64,000 nucleotides of DNA from Flavobacterium macrobrachii (GCF_014486675.1 NZ_JACTAC010000003.1:1-64000), one strand, 5' to 3'. Shown: positions 1-8,371, counted from the stretch's first letter. Translations and numbers: made by a program. Notes: a model not told the origin generated them from the letters alone.

Positions 1-666
1 GGATTTGCAATCCGTGCCCACAAACAAAGTCAATAACTCAAATAACTTTACCCTCAAAACCAAACCAAACCACCTTCCAGCGGTTTTTTTATACTTTAAA
101 AACACCTTCAATTATAACGTTAAACAATACATTAATACATTGTCAAATAACCATCAGCCAATGTATTACGTGGCTAATCCTCGCAGAGTTTTAAAACCTG
201 CGAGGATTTCGCTTTTAAAAACCAAAACCATTTCATTTTTAGCCATTTCATCTAAAATCCTGTAGTAACTCCATCCAGTAAAAGAAGAGTAAAAAAGGTT
301 TAAAACACATAGTTTTTTATAAGAGTAACAATCTAGTTTTATTAGTTAAAATATATTCAGTATTTATTCATTTTTAGAAAGTTAGAGAAAAAAATAAATT
401 TTTTATAAGAAAAGTAATTAAAAAGGTAAGAAAAAATAAAAAATAGCAATTCAGTATTTTAATAAAATAAATAAAAAATCCTCAATTAAAGTGTTTAATA
501 AAATTAATTTGTTAAAAAATAATTAATAAAATTACTATTTAACATTAATTTTAATAAAAATGCATTTGAAGTTTGTTTCGTATTAAAAAACTCGTTTAGC
601 TTTTTAACATGCTGAAAGTCAGACGTAGTACCCAAACTACTATTTACTAATTTAAAAACTATTATT
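1..666. other. AT-rich non-coding region
   Basis: No convincing gene lies in this stretch. A frame open from position 5 to 265 has low-complexity composition and no recognisable domain. The first bases read GGATTTGCAATCCGTGCCC, a word I associate with repeated intergenic DNA in flavobacteria, so the window may begin inside or beside such a repeat. A palindrome lies at 176-208. From about 300 to 560 the DNA is almost entirely A and T. Confidence 0.6.
176..208. repeat. palindromic intergenic repeat
   Basis: Perfect 11-bp inverted repeat: arm AATCCTCGCAG at 176-186 and its complement at 198-208, with an 11-nt loop that is itself nearly self-complementary (GTTTTAAAAC). Arms of the form CCTGCGAGG recur between genes in many flavobacterial genomes (recollection, not checked). 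There is no following U-run, so it is not an obvious terminator. Confidence 0.7.
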
Positions 667-1587
667 ATGGACGCTAGAAAAGAAAACACTTTCTCTATGC
701 AAAGAAGTGTGGTATCGTTCAACTTAACGGTACCAGAAACAATCAAAGCCTTAATGCCTGATTACGTAACCCTATTAGACGAACTGGAGAACAAAAACGC
801 TCAAATCGGTACGCTAAACGGTTTACAAAGCTCAAGCAACAAAGGATTTCATGCCGACAAGATCGACACAAAAGTAGAGTTAATTGAGCTAACCCTCGAT
901 GTAGTTGCGGCATGTAGAGCGCTGGCGCTCAAACAAAAAAACAACGTCCTTTTAGCCAAAATGGACCAAATGCAAAAATCCAAACTCGAAAGAGCAAGAG
1001 ATTCAACCACCGCCGATTATTGTGAAGAAGTCCACAATATCGCTTTCAACATCCAGCCAGACATCCAGCCTTATGGTGTAACCGTTACAACATTAGCGGA
1101 ACTGTCTGCTAAACTCACTCTTTTCAGAGAAGAGTTGTCAAAACCTCGTAACAAAATCGTTTCTCGCAAACAAATCAATAGAGAAATCGGTGAGTTATTC
1201 ATAGAATGTGCAGAAATTTTAGAAAACCTTGATGCACTTGTAAATACAGTCGCTAGAAGACAACCAGCCTTCAAAAACGAATACTACGATAATAGAAAAA
1301 TTATCGATTACCACGGCAAAAAACTTTCCCTTCGTGGTTTCGTTTACGATGTAAATGGTTTACCTATCGAAAATGTAGAAGTAACAGCACTAAATGCAAA
1401 ACTCTCTACACTTACAACTGCCAAAGAGTATTTTGAATTCAAAAGCCTTCCTGCCGGTTTAGATTCCTTTACGTTCAATAAAGTACTATTCCAAACGGTC
1501 AACCAAGCCATCGGAATAGTGAAAAACGAAAGAATAGATATTAACATCACCATGGCAAACGCTTCTTCTCAACAAGAATCTGCTTAA
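667..1587 (+). CDS. unrecognised protein with carboxypeptidase-regulatory-like C-terminal domain
   Basis: 306 residues with no signal peptide or membrane segment, so probably cytoplasmic. Residues about 1-210 look mostly helical and match no family I recognise. Residues about 215-297 (starting near LRGFVYDVNGLPIENVEV) resemble a small beta-sandwich of the carboxypeptidase-regulatory/DUF4480 kind, which is normally found in exported Bacteroidetes proteins. The gene stands alone and is followed by a clear terminator at 1607-1634. Start chosen at ATG 667; no upstream alternative. It is richer in G and C than its surroundings. Confidence 0.75.
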   Translation: MDARKENTFSMQRSVVSFNLTVPETIKALMPDYVTLLDELENKNAQIGTLNGLQSSSNKGFHADKIDTKVELIELTLDVVAACRALALKQKNNVLLAKMDQMQKSKLERARDSTTADYCEEVHNIAFNIQPDIQPYGVTVTTLAELSAKLTLFREELSKPRNKIVSRKQINREIGELFIECAEILENLDALVNTVARRQPAFKNEYYDNRKIIDYHGKKLSLRGFVYDVNGLPIENVEVTALNAKLSTLTTAKEYFEFKSLPAGLDSFTFNKVLFQTVNQAIGIVKNERIDINITMANASSQQESA

Positions 1588-1606
1588 TAATTTGTAAAAC
1601 CAAAAG

Positions 1607-1634
1607 AAAAAATCCGCCAACCAGCGGATTTTTT
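1607..1634 (+). terminator. rho-independent terminator
   Basis: Stem AAAAAATCCGC at 1607-1617, 6-nt loop, complementary arm at 1624-1634 ending in a T-run. It ends the transcript of the 667-1587 gene. Confidence 0.85.
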
Positions 1635-1978
1635 CATTTCACAACAAACCATTTATATAATCTAATATTGTTTTCTAATTTAATATTCAAAATCTTGACA
1701 AGCTTTTTAAAGCTTTTCAATAGGGTTTAAAAACTTTTCAATTTCAACAATTGACAGGTAGAAATCAATACAAATAAACCTTAAAAAAACGTAATACCGA
1801 AAAACTAGATGTTTTTCAGAAAAGTATAATCAAGTAATAAAATAAAAGAATTGTAAAAAGGATAGCTATTCTATGAATAAAAACAATTTTAAATGGATTT
1901 ATTAAATAGAAACTCCCATCAATAAACTTCAAAAAACAAAAACTCTTTCATACTTTTGCGAAGCTAAAAAAACAAACA
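1635..1978. other. AT-rich intergenic region with promoter
   Basis: About 340 bases with no gene. The only element I can support is a TACTTTTG box at 1951-1958, matching the Bacteroidetes -7 consensus TAnnTTTG, 20 bases before the ATG of the E1 dehydrogenase. The -33 element is not obvious. Confidence 0.5.
1951..1958 (+). promoter_or_regulatory. Bacteroidetes -7 promoter element for E1 gene
   Basis: TACTTTTG fits TAnnTTTG exactly. It lies 20 bases before ATG 1979, implying a short leader. No clear TTG lies at the expected -33 distance. Confidence 0.5.
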
Positions 1979-3955
1979 ATGAACTTTGATAGAAAAGACC
2001 TTTCCAATTTAAGATTACTTGATTTATACAAACGATTATTGATGCCGAGAATGATTGAAGAAAAAATGCTAATTCTTCTTCGTCAAGGCAAAGTATCCAA
2101 ATGGTTTTCAGGAATTGGACAAGAGGCAATTTCGGTAGGAATAACCAATGCTTTAGACAAAGACGAATACATTTTACCAATGCACAGAAATCTTGGTGTT
2201 TTTACCTCAAGAGACATTCCTTTGCACCGATTGTTTTCGCAATGGCAAGGAAAGAAATCTGGTTTTACAAAAGGTCGCGACAGAAGTTTTCATTTTGGAA
2301 CTCAGGAATTCAACATTATAGGAATGATTTCCCATCTTGGTCCACAAATGGGTGTAGCCGATGGTATTGCATTAGCCAATAAATTGAAAAAAAATGGAAA
2401 AGTAACGGCTGTTTTCACTGGAGAAGGTGCAACATCTGAAGGTGATTTTCACGAAGCGTTAAACATTGCTGCGGTTTGGGATTTGCCTGTTCTATTTGTG
2501 ATAGAAAATAACGGTTATGGACTCTCCACACCAACAAACGAGCAATATCGTTGTGAAAATCTAGCCGATAAAGGAATTGGCTACGGAATGGAAAGTCATA
2601 TCATTGACGGAAATAATATTCTAGAAGTTTATAATAAAATAGCGGAATTAAAAGCATCGCTTGCTGAAAATCCAAGACCAGTTTTATTGGAATTTAAAAC
2701 CTTCAGAATGCGTGGTCATGAGGAAGCCAGCGGAACAAAATATGTTCCTCAAGAACTGATGGACGAATGGGCAAAAAAAGATCCCGTTTCAAATTATAAA
2801 GAGTATCTAATTAATGTTGGAGTGCTTTCGGAAGAATTAGATGCTGAATTAAAATCAGTTATCAAGAAAGAAATCGACAAACATTGGGCAATCACGCAAG
2901 CCGAACCCGATTTTGAAGCTGATTTATTCGAAGAATTAAATGATGTTTACAAGCCATATCAATTTGATGAAGTTAATCCATCTTCAGAAGTAGAAAATAT
3001 TCGTGTAATCGATGCTATTTCATCATCGCTTAGACAATCAATGGAACGCCATGAAAATTTAGTAATCATGGGACAAGACATTGCCGAATATGGCGGAGCA
3101 TTTAAAATTACCGAAGGTTTTGTAGAGCAATTTGGCAAAGAACGTGTTCGCAATACGCCAATTTGTGAGAGTGCTGTTGTTTCTGCCGCAAACGGTTTGT
3201 CTATCAATGGATACAAAGCAATTGTCGAAATGCAATTTGCCGATTTTGTTTCCTCTGGATTTAATCCGATAGTGAATTTATTGGCAAAACAACATTATCG
3301 TTGGGGAGAAAAAGCCGATGTTGTCGTTCGAATGCCTTGCGGTGGCGGAACTCAAGCTGGACCATTTCACTCACAAACCAATGAAGCTTGGTTTACTAAA
3401 ACGCCAGGTTTAAAAGTGGTTTATCCAGCATTTCCATATGATGCAAAAGGATTGTTAAATACCGCAATTAATGATCCAAATCCGGTGCTTTATTTTGAGC
3501 ACAAGCAGTTGTATCGTTCTGTTTATCAAGATGTGCCTAAAAATTATTATACTATTCCTTTTGGTAAAGCTTCGTTTATTAAAGAAGGTTCAGATGTAAC
3601 GATTATTTCCTTTGGTGCTGGCGTTCATTGGGTTTTAGATACTTTGTCAAAAAACACAGAAATTAAAGCAGATGTAATCGATTTAAGAACATTGCAACCG
3701 CTAGATACTGAAACAATTTTTGCTTCTGTAAAGAAAACTTCAAAATGTATTATTCTTCAGGAAGATACTTTGTTTGGAGGAATTTCAAGTGATATTTCAG
3801 CATTAATTATGGAGCAGTGTTTTGAATATCTCGATGCGCCAGTTCGTAGAGTTGGAAGTTTAGAAAGTCCAATTCCATTTGTAAAATCTTTGGAAGATCA
3901 ATATTTACCTAAAGTAAGATTTGAGAAAGAGTTGTTGGAATTGTTGAAGTATTAG
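1979..3955 (+). CDS. 2-oxoacid (branched-chain) dehydrogenase E1, fused alpha and beta subunits
   Basis: 658 residues combining both E1 subunits of a thiamine-diphosphate-dependent 2-oxoacid dehydrogenase, which decarboxylates the oxoacid and passes the acyl group to lipoyl-E2. Residues about 1-330 are the alpha part, with the TPP-binding stretch GEGATSEGDFHE followed by ENNGYGLST. Residues about 345-658 are the beta part (GQDIAEYGG, ICESAVVSAANGLS, RMPCGGGTQAGPFHSQ). The sequence resembles branched-chain (2-oxoisovalerate) E1 more than pyruvate E1, but substrate cannot be fixed by reading. The fusion is common in Bacteroidetes. No E2 or E3 gene is adjacent; the gene ends at a terminator (3964-3989). 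Confidence 0.93.
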   Translation: MNFDRKDLSNLRLLDLYKRLLMPRMIEEKMLILLRQGKVSKWFSGIGQEAISVGITNALDKDEYILPMHRNLGVFTSRDIPLHRLFSQWQGKKSGFTKGRDRSFHFGTQEFNIIGMISHLGPQMGVADGIALANKLKKNGKVTAVFTGEGATSEGDFHEALNIAAVWDLPVLFVIENNGYGLSTPTNEQYRCENLADKGIGYGMESHIIDGNNILEVYNKIAELKASLAENPRPVLLEFKTFRMRGHEEASGTKYVPQELMDEWAKKDPVSNYKEYLINVGVLSEELDAELKSVIKKEIDKHWAITQAEPDFEADLFEELNDVYKPYQFDEVNPSSEVENIRVIDAISSSLRQSMERHENLVIMGQDIAEYGGAFKITEGFVEQFGKERVRNTPICESAVVSAANGLSINGYKAIVEMQFADFVSSGFNPIVNLLAKQHYRWGEKADVVVRMPCGGGTQAGPFHSQTNEAWFTKTPGLKVVYPAFPYDAKGLLNTAINDPNPVLYFEHKQLYRSVYQDVPKNYYTIPFGKASFIKEGSDVTIISFGAGVHWVLDTLSKNTEIKADVIDLRTLQPLDTETIFASVKKTSKCIILQEDTLFGGISSDISALIMEQCFEYLDAPVRRVGSLESPIPFVKSLEDQYLPKVRFEKELLELLKY

Positions 3956-3963
3956 AAATAAAT

Positions 3964-3989
3964 AAGGAGTTCATTTGAACTCCTTTTTT
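3964..3989 (+). terminator. rho-independent terminator of E1 gene
   Basis: Arms around GGAGTTCA/TGAACTCC (3966-3983) followed by T-run 3984-3989. The T-run overlaps the stop codon of the opposing small ORF 3988-4134. Confidence 0.85.
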
Positions 3990-4134
3990 ATTTCAAGAAT
4001 TTGATTACCAGAATATAAATAATTATCAGTATTGGAACACACATAACAAAATACAATCCAAAAAGATTCAGCATATAAAGTCCGCCAAAAGCAAATAGAC
4101 CAAAAGCAATCCTATTTTGAATTCTTTTATTCAC
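3988..4134 (-). CDS. small hydrophobic membrane peptide, GTG start (hypothetical)
   Basis: 48 codons from GTG 4134 to TAA 3988-3990. The GTG shares its first base with the TAG stop of the maleate isomerase gene (TAGTG), the arrangement expected of translational coupling. After a basic start (NKRIQNR) the peptide is almost wholly hydrophobic: two short membrane spans, about residues 9-31 and 33-46, then a lysine near the end. I recognise no family. If translated it is the last gene of the aromatic-degradation operon. A chance ORF is possible because the region is short. Confidence 0.5.
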   Translation of the reverse strand: MNKRIQNRIAFGLFAFGGLYMLNLFGLYFVMCVPILIIIYILVIKFLK

Positions 4135-4880
4135 TAATATTTTCCACTCAATAATTCGCCACCAATAGCTGATTTTGCTTCAATTCCTAACTTTTTCATC
4201 ATTTCAAAGGTAGTACAAACTGCGGCAGAGGTAACAGGAATTCCACATTCCGCCTGAATTAAATCAACAGCTTCCAAAGACGGCATTTGAACGCAGGCAG
4301 AAACTACTAAAACATCAACATCAGTCAAATCCAATTGCTTGTAAATTTCCAATAAATTCAACGGATTTTGAGCAGCAACTTCCAAATTATCTGGAATTTC
4401 CAAAGCAATACTTTCTTTTACTTTGATGCCTTGATGTTCGATGTAATCTACAACCATATCGGTTAAAGGTCGCATGTAAGGTGTAATTATCGAAATTTGT
4501 TTCGCTCCCAAAACTTTCAATCCATTAATTAAAGCTCCAGCAGAAGTAACAATTGGAGTAGGAAAGTCGTTGGCCACAGTTTCCTGGTGCAAATTCACTT
4601 CCGATACGCAATGATAACCTCTTCCCATGCTCATAATGGCAACCAAACACGCATAACCCATTACGTCAACATGTGCATCAGAAAGTTCTTGAGCGCATTT
4701 CAAACTCATGGCATCCATAGCTTCAAGTTCTTCTTTGGTTACTTTTTTCATTCGCATTCTGCTCGAATGGAAGGTAAAACGTTCTGGCAAAATGGTTTCA
4801 CGAGAACGAAAGATTGCTGGTATTTCGGTTTCCATCGTAACGTTACTTGATGGAACTATTTGTCCTATTCTATATTTCAT
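4134..4880 (-). CDS. maleate cis-trans isomerase (Asp/Glu racemase superfamily)
   Basis: 248 residues. Maleate isomerase converts maleate to fumarate without a cofactor, using two active-site cysteines. Both are visible, Cys78 in GYACLVAIMSMG and Cys196 in VVSACVQMPS, at nearly the same positions as in characterised maleate isomerases. The start motif RIGQIVPSSNVTMETE is also typical. In this operon it would take the maleate released when the neighbouring FAH-family enzyme hydrolyses maleylpyruvate and return it to the TCA cycle as fumarate. An arylmalonate decarboxylase-like activity is less likely because both cysteines are present. Confidence 0.88.
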   Translation of the reverse strand: MKYRIGQIVPSSNVTMETEIPAIFRSRETILPERFTFHSSRMRMKKVTKEELEAMDAMSLKCAQELSDAHVDVMGYACLVAIMSMGRGYHCVSEVNLHQETVANDFPTPIVTSAGALINGLKVLGAKQISIITPYMRPLTDMVVDYIEHQGIKVKESIALEIPDNLEVAAQNPLNLLEIYKQLDLTDVDVLVVSACVQMPSLEAVDLIQAECGIPVTSAAVCTTFEMMKKLGIEAKSAIGGELLSGKY

Positions 4881-4900
4881 CTATATTTTAGTTTGCTGAC

Positions 4901-4942
4901 TCAGTCACAGTAAGCAGTCTGAAAACTGAAAACTGTGACTGA
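4901..4942. repeat. inverted repeat between FAH and maleate isomerase genes
   Basis: Perfect 11-bp arms TCAGTCACAGT (4901-4911) and its complement (4932-4942), loop 20 nt. On the operon mRNA the hairpin sits about 20 bases ahead of the maleate isomerase ATG and has no U-run, so it may affect translation or mRNA stability more than termination. Confidence 0.7.
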
Positions 4943-4951
4943 ATACTAATT

Positions 4952-5860
4952 TTATATTTCTTTAACCGTATTCACAATCGTTCCAATTCCTTCAACAGTA
5001 GCTTCCACAACATCGCCATCGTACATCCATTCTTGTGGATTTCTTCCTGCGCCAACGCCTGATGGAGTTCCGGTTGCAATGATATCGCCTGGTTCTAAAG
5101 TGAAAACGATACTCAAATCTTCAATTAAATCATTAATGTTGAAAAGTAAGAATTTTGTATTTGAGTTTTGTTTCTCAACGCCGTTCACTTTTAATGATAA
5201 ATTCAGGTTGTGTGGATTTTCGATTTCGTCTTTGGTGACTAAAATTGGTCCCATTGGCGCAAAGGTATCTTGACCTTTTGATACAATCCATTGTCCTTCA
5301 CGACGACAATCACGAGCCGAAATATCGTTGATTACAGTATATCCAAAAACATAATCCATTGCATCTTCTTTAGCAACATATTTTCCTTTTTTACCAATTA
5401 CCACTGCTAATTCCACTTCCCAATCCAATTGTTCGGTTAGTTTTGTGTTTTTGATGATTTCGGTATTTGTGGATGTAACGGTTGTTGGTGGTTTTGAGAA
5501 AATGATTGGTTTTTGAGGAAGTTTTCCAGTTGTGTCTAATGTTCGAGCACTTTCTGCAACGTGTTCCGTGTAATTTAAACCTATTCCGATGATATTTTTT
5601 CGAGGTTTTTCGATAGGAGCGAGGATGGTTACTTCGTCCATTTCATAACAGATTTCTTCGAAGAAATTTTCTGGAGTTTCTGAAATCATTTCGGTGATTT
5701 CGGCAATTATTTCATATCCCATGTCGATTAAATCCAACATATCATTTGGCAATGGGAAATTGGATATTTCGCCAAAATCCTCCATGTCAATTACTTGATT
5801 GTTATGGATGAAGCCTAATCTTGGTTCGGTGTCTTGTGTTTTGTAGGTAAGTAGTTTCAT
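4952..5860 (-). CDS. fumarylacetoacetate hydrolase family protein, probable maleylpyruvate/fumarylpyruvate hydrolase
   Basis: 302 residues. FAH-fold enzymes hydrolyse C-C bonds of 3-acylpyruvates with a metal ion. Visible family marks: N-terminal lead MKLLTYKTQD, GIGLNYTEHVAES, FSKPPTTVTS, metal-binding region DWEVELAVVIGKKG, and GDIIATGTPSGVG near the C-terminus. Between gentisate dioxygenase and maleate isomerase, with no maleylpyruvate isomerase visible, the best assignment is hydrolysis of maleylpyruvate to maleate plus pyruvate. Its ATG overlaps the stop of the upstream protease gene by one base (TAATG). Its first seven codons are duplicated at the start of that upstream gene (see findings). 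Confidence 0.88.
   Translation of the reverse strand: MKLLTYKTQDTEPRLGFIHNNQVIDMEDFGEISNFPLPNDMLDLIDMGYEIIAEITEMISETPENFFEEICYEMDEVTILAPIEKPRKNIIGIGLNYTEHVAESARTLDTTGKLPQKPIIFSKPPTTVTSTNTEIIKNTKLTEQLDWEVELAVVIGKKGKYVAKEDAMDYVFGYTVINDISARDCRREGQWIVSKGQDTFAPMGPILVTKDEIENPHNLNLSLKVNGVEKQNSNTKFLLFNINDLIEDLSIVFTLEPGDIIATGTPSGVGAGRNPQEWMYDGDVVEATVEGIGTIVNTVKEI
5840..5860 (-). repeat. start-region direct repeat, copy at FAH gene
   Basis: These 21 bases encode MKLLTYK, the start of the FAH-family gene, and are identical to 7045-7065 at the start of the upstream protease gene. The two copies bracket the protease body in direct orientation, 1205 bp apart. Confidence 0.85.
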
Positions 5861-7065
5861 TATTTTTCAATTTTTATTGTAAAGGTAGTGTTGTCTTCTC
5901 TTAAAATTTCCATTTCATAGCTTGATTTTTCTTTAATTAATTGTCTGGTCATTAAAATATCACAAGTGTTCATTTCTCTAAAATTGTAGCTATCCAAACG
6001 TATCACTTCATCACCAAATTGAATTTTATCCAAATAATCGTTATTCCATACATGTCCTATAATTATCTTATGATTTTCATTGAATGACAATGACACTGGT
6101 GGCTGTTTATCGTTTAAATTGATTTTTTCTTCGGCTTCAAAATAGAATTTTTTGTTTTTAAAATCAATAATAACATCTCCGTATTTCAGTAAATCAAGTC
6201 CTATTCGGGAGTTATCGTCATCTGTAGTTGTCGTTATGATATTTTCAAAACTGGTCTGATTAATTTTTAGTGCATTGATTTTTACAAGATGTTGTTCTTT
6301 TGAGTCATTAACTCCAAAAAGGCCAATATCGGCGGCTCCAATATTGGAGGCTAATTTTTCAACGATATTTTCTTTTTGAAACAGTGTGTTGATGCGATTT
6401 GAAATGTCATATAATCCGTCCATTCCCGTATCTAAAAGTGCATATTCGGTTCCTATATCGCAGTTTTTTCCAGAAATTGTTAAGGCAACAAAAGGCGATT
6501 TTTGTGCGCCAACTAGTTTTAATTTTGTGGGTTTGGCGGTAGGTTTAAGTTTTTTAACATCATTAGTAATTACTATTTTTTTATCTTTTAAACTTATTTT
6601 AAGCACTGAGTTTTGTAATAAATTACTACCAATAAAACCGTCAATTCCATAACATTTTAAAAGGAAATGATTGTTTAAATCAGATACGATAGCTGCTGAG
6701 TTTCGAAAATCTAAATCATTTATTTTAATAGACTTTACAAGTACAAGATTCATCTCTTGCTGCTTATTATTAGCATCTGAAACTGAAATATTTTTTTGAT
6801 TTTCAATTTCTAACTCTTTTAAAACGGTATTAGAAATTATATTTGGCGCACCAGTATCCAATAAGAATTTATAGGTTTTATTATTTATCGTTACGGGAAT
6901 TATAATTTTCTTTAAAACTAGTTCAAAATCCAACTCTTGATAATAATCCTTTTGATTTATTGTAATGCTAGTAAAATCAACCTTTTGTGCTTGGTTTACA
7001 CTTGAAATTAATAGTAAAATAAAAAACAAAAATGTTTTAAATGCTTTGTAGGTAAGTAGTTTCAT
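5860..7065 (-). CDS. secreted retropepsin-like aspartyl protease with C-terminal PDZ-like domain
   Basis: 401 residues. A hydrophobic signal segment follows the start (FKTFLFFILLLISSVNQAQ), so it is probably periplasmic. Two half-sites typical of retropepsin-like proteases are seen: FLLDTGAPNIIS (about residues 68-79) and YALLDTGMDGLYDIS (about 208-222). The last ~80 residues look like a PDZ-like domain. It is out of place in an aromatic-degradation operon. Its first seven residues MKLLTYK and 21 nt of DNA are identical to the start of the downstream FAH gene, suggesting insertion. Substrate unknown. Confidence 0.85.
   Translation of the reverse strand: MKLLTYKAFKTFLFFILLLISSVNQAQKVDFTSITINQKDYYQELDFELVLKKIIIPVTINNKTYKFLLDTGAPNIISNTVLKELEIENQKNISVSDANNKQQEMNLVLVKSIKINDLDFRNSAAIVSDLNNHFLLKCYGIDGFIGSNLLQNSVLKISLKDKKIVITNDVKKLKPTAKPTKLKLVGAQKSPFVALTISGKNCDIGTEYALLDTGMDGLYDISNRINTLFQKENIVEKLASNIGAADIGLFGVNDSKEQHLVKINALKINQTSFENIITTTTDDDNSRIGLDLLKYGDVIIDFKNKKFYFEAEEKINLNDKQPPVSLSFNENHKIIIGHVWNNDYLDKIQFGDEVIRLDSYNFREMNTCDILMTRQLIKEKSSYEMEILREDNTTFTIKIEK
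7045..7065 (-). repeat. start-region direct repeat, copy at protease gene
   Basis: Second copy of the 21-bp word at 5840-5860, placed exactly at the start codon of the aspartyl protease. Beyond the start codon the two upstream flanks differ. Confidence 0.85.
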
Positions 7066-7147
7066 ATTTTTTTTTTAACTGCAAAGAACGCTAAGTTTGA
7101 CGCGAAGTTCGCAAAGTTTTTTTTAGTGATTATGCAATGTCTATTTT

Positions 7148-7189
7148 CTTTATTCTTTTCTCTTTATTCTTTTCTCTTTATTCTATTTT
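7148..7189. repeat. short tandem repeat at the 3' end of gentisate dioxygenase
   Basis: About three copies of a 14-bp pyrimidine-rich unit (CTTTATTCTTTTCT) at 7148-7161, 7162-7175 and 7176-7189, the last imperfect. The array overlaps the stop codon of the dioxygenase gene. The period is not a multiple of three, so copy changes would alter the C-terminus only slightly. Confidence 0.7.
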
Positions 7190-8287
7190 CTGATTTCCAT
7201 TATTTTCTTCTAATTCTCGTGACTGATATAATCCTAATTTTTCAATAACTGGTAAGTCGTTGAACGAGAACAAACATGCATCTTCCGTTTTGGATAAATT
7301 ATGATGTTCGTGCCATGCCCAACTTGGAACGCAGAAAATATCCCGTTCTTTCCAGTCAAATCGTTTTCCGTTGATGATGGAATAGCCGATTCCTTTGGCA
7401 CATTGGTACACAAACGAACCTGTATGTTTATGCGCTTTTCCTTTGAAACCAGCTGGTAATAATTGCATCGAAGCACTCATGGTTTGCATGACATGACCAC
7501 CAGTTAATGGATTGGAATACTGCATTAAAATTCCATCAAACGGATTGATTTCATTGACTTTTACAGCTTCTAATAATGCTGGATAAACAGTTTTCCAAGA
7601 ATATTTGAATAATGGTGAATAGGGTTTGTCCCAAGCTTTATCCGCAGGAATAAATCCCGAAGTTCCATAAGTTAAAGGTGAATAATTTACTGGAAAATCT
7701 AATGGTTGTTTGCCATCATAAACTGCATAATCATTGGCCTCTAAAGCATTTACCAACGGAATATCCAATCCGTCTTGCCAGATGCAGGTTTTTCCGTTTG
7801 CATCAACGCCGTGTTCGTGCCAAGTGGAATTTGGAGTAATCACAAAATCGTTGACTTCAAATGTGATTTTGTTTCCGTCAACCACAGTATATCCGCCTTC
7901 GCCTTCCATAATGAAGCGCAATGCCGATGCTTTGTGTTTGTGTGCTGATGTACTTTCGCCTGGACGTGTAACTTGAATTCCAGTGTACAACCAACCAACA
8001 GCTGCGGAAACGTCTTTTCGTTTGTCGTTTACTAGATAAACAACGCGTCTTCCTGCTTGTTCTGGCGTAACTAATTCGGATGATTTTAGCACTAATTCGC
8101 GTAAATCATCGTATTTCCAAAGCATTGGAACTGATGAACTTCTTGGTTCCCAAGGCTCGATATCGTTAGCAACTGTCCATAATGCGCCAGCTCCAAGGGT
8201 TTCTAGTTCTTTGTAGTATGCCTCGAGTTCTGGTGTGTCGTGAACTCGCGCTCTTCCTATTTGATCGTCTGAATGATTTTCGTTCAT
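7178..8287 (-). CDS. gentisate 1,2-dioxygenase (bicupin)
   Basis: 369 residues. It opens the gentisate (2,5-dihydroxybenzoate) ring with O2 and Fe(II), giving maleylpyruvate. First cupin: metal histidines in SAHKHKASALRF (His116, His118) and STWHEHG (His157, His159). The second cupin is seen at KAHKHTGSFVYQ and PSWAWHEHHN. N-terminal phrase LWTVANDIEPWEPRS and length match the family. This is the key gene identifying the operon as a gentisate pathway. Start ATG 8287; a nested hairpin precedes it at 8304-8365. Confidence 0.93.
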   Translation of the reverse strand: MNENHSDDQIGRARVHDTPELEAYYKELETLGAGALWTVANDIEPWEPRSSSVPMLWKYDDLRELVLKSSELVTPEQAGRRVVYLVNDKRKDVSAAVGWLYTGIQVTRPGESTSAHKHKASALRFIMEGEGGYTVVDGNKITFEVNDFVITPNSTWHEHGVDANGKTCIWQDGLDIPLVNALEANDYAVYDGKQPLDFPVNYSPLTYGTSGFIPADKAWDKPYSPLFKYSWKTVYPALLEAVKVNEINPFDGILMQYSNPLTGGHVMQTMSASMQLLPAGFKGKAHKHTGSFVYQCAKGIGYSIINGKRFDWKERDIFCVPSWAWHEHHNLSKTEDACLFSFNDLPVIEKLGLYQSRELEENNGNQKIE

Positions 8288-8303
8288 AACTATTATTTTT
8301 TTT

Positions 8304-8365
8304 AACCATTAAGATAGTTAAGAAAATTAAGTTATCTCTTAATGAAACTTAATTCCTTAATGGTT
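8304..8365. repeat. nested inverted repeat between nitrilase and gentisate dioxygenase genes
   Basis: Outer arms AACCATTAAG (8304-8313) and complement (8356-8365); inner arms AATTAAGTT (8325-8333) and complement (8346-8354). Together they could fold into one long hairpin in either transcript strand. No U-run follows directly, so attenuation is uncertain. Confidence 0.65.
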
Positions 8366-8371
8366 TAATTG

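Noticed and set aside
5-265. 86-codon open frame at the window start
   Set aside because: Low-complexity Asn/Lys/Thr-rich translation running through a palindromic repeat, no domain, no promoter; probably not a gene.
504-746. 80-codon minus-strand frame overlapping the 667 gene start
   Set aside because: AT-rich and antisense to a better-supported gene; no start context.
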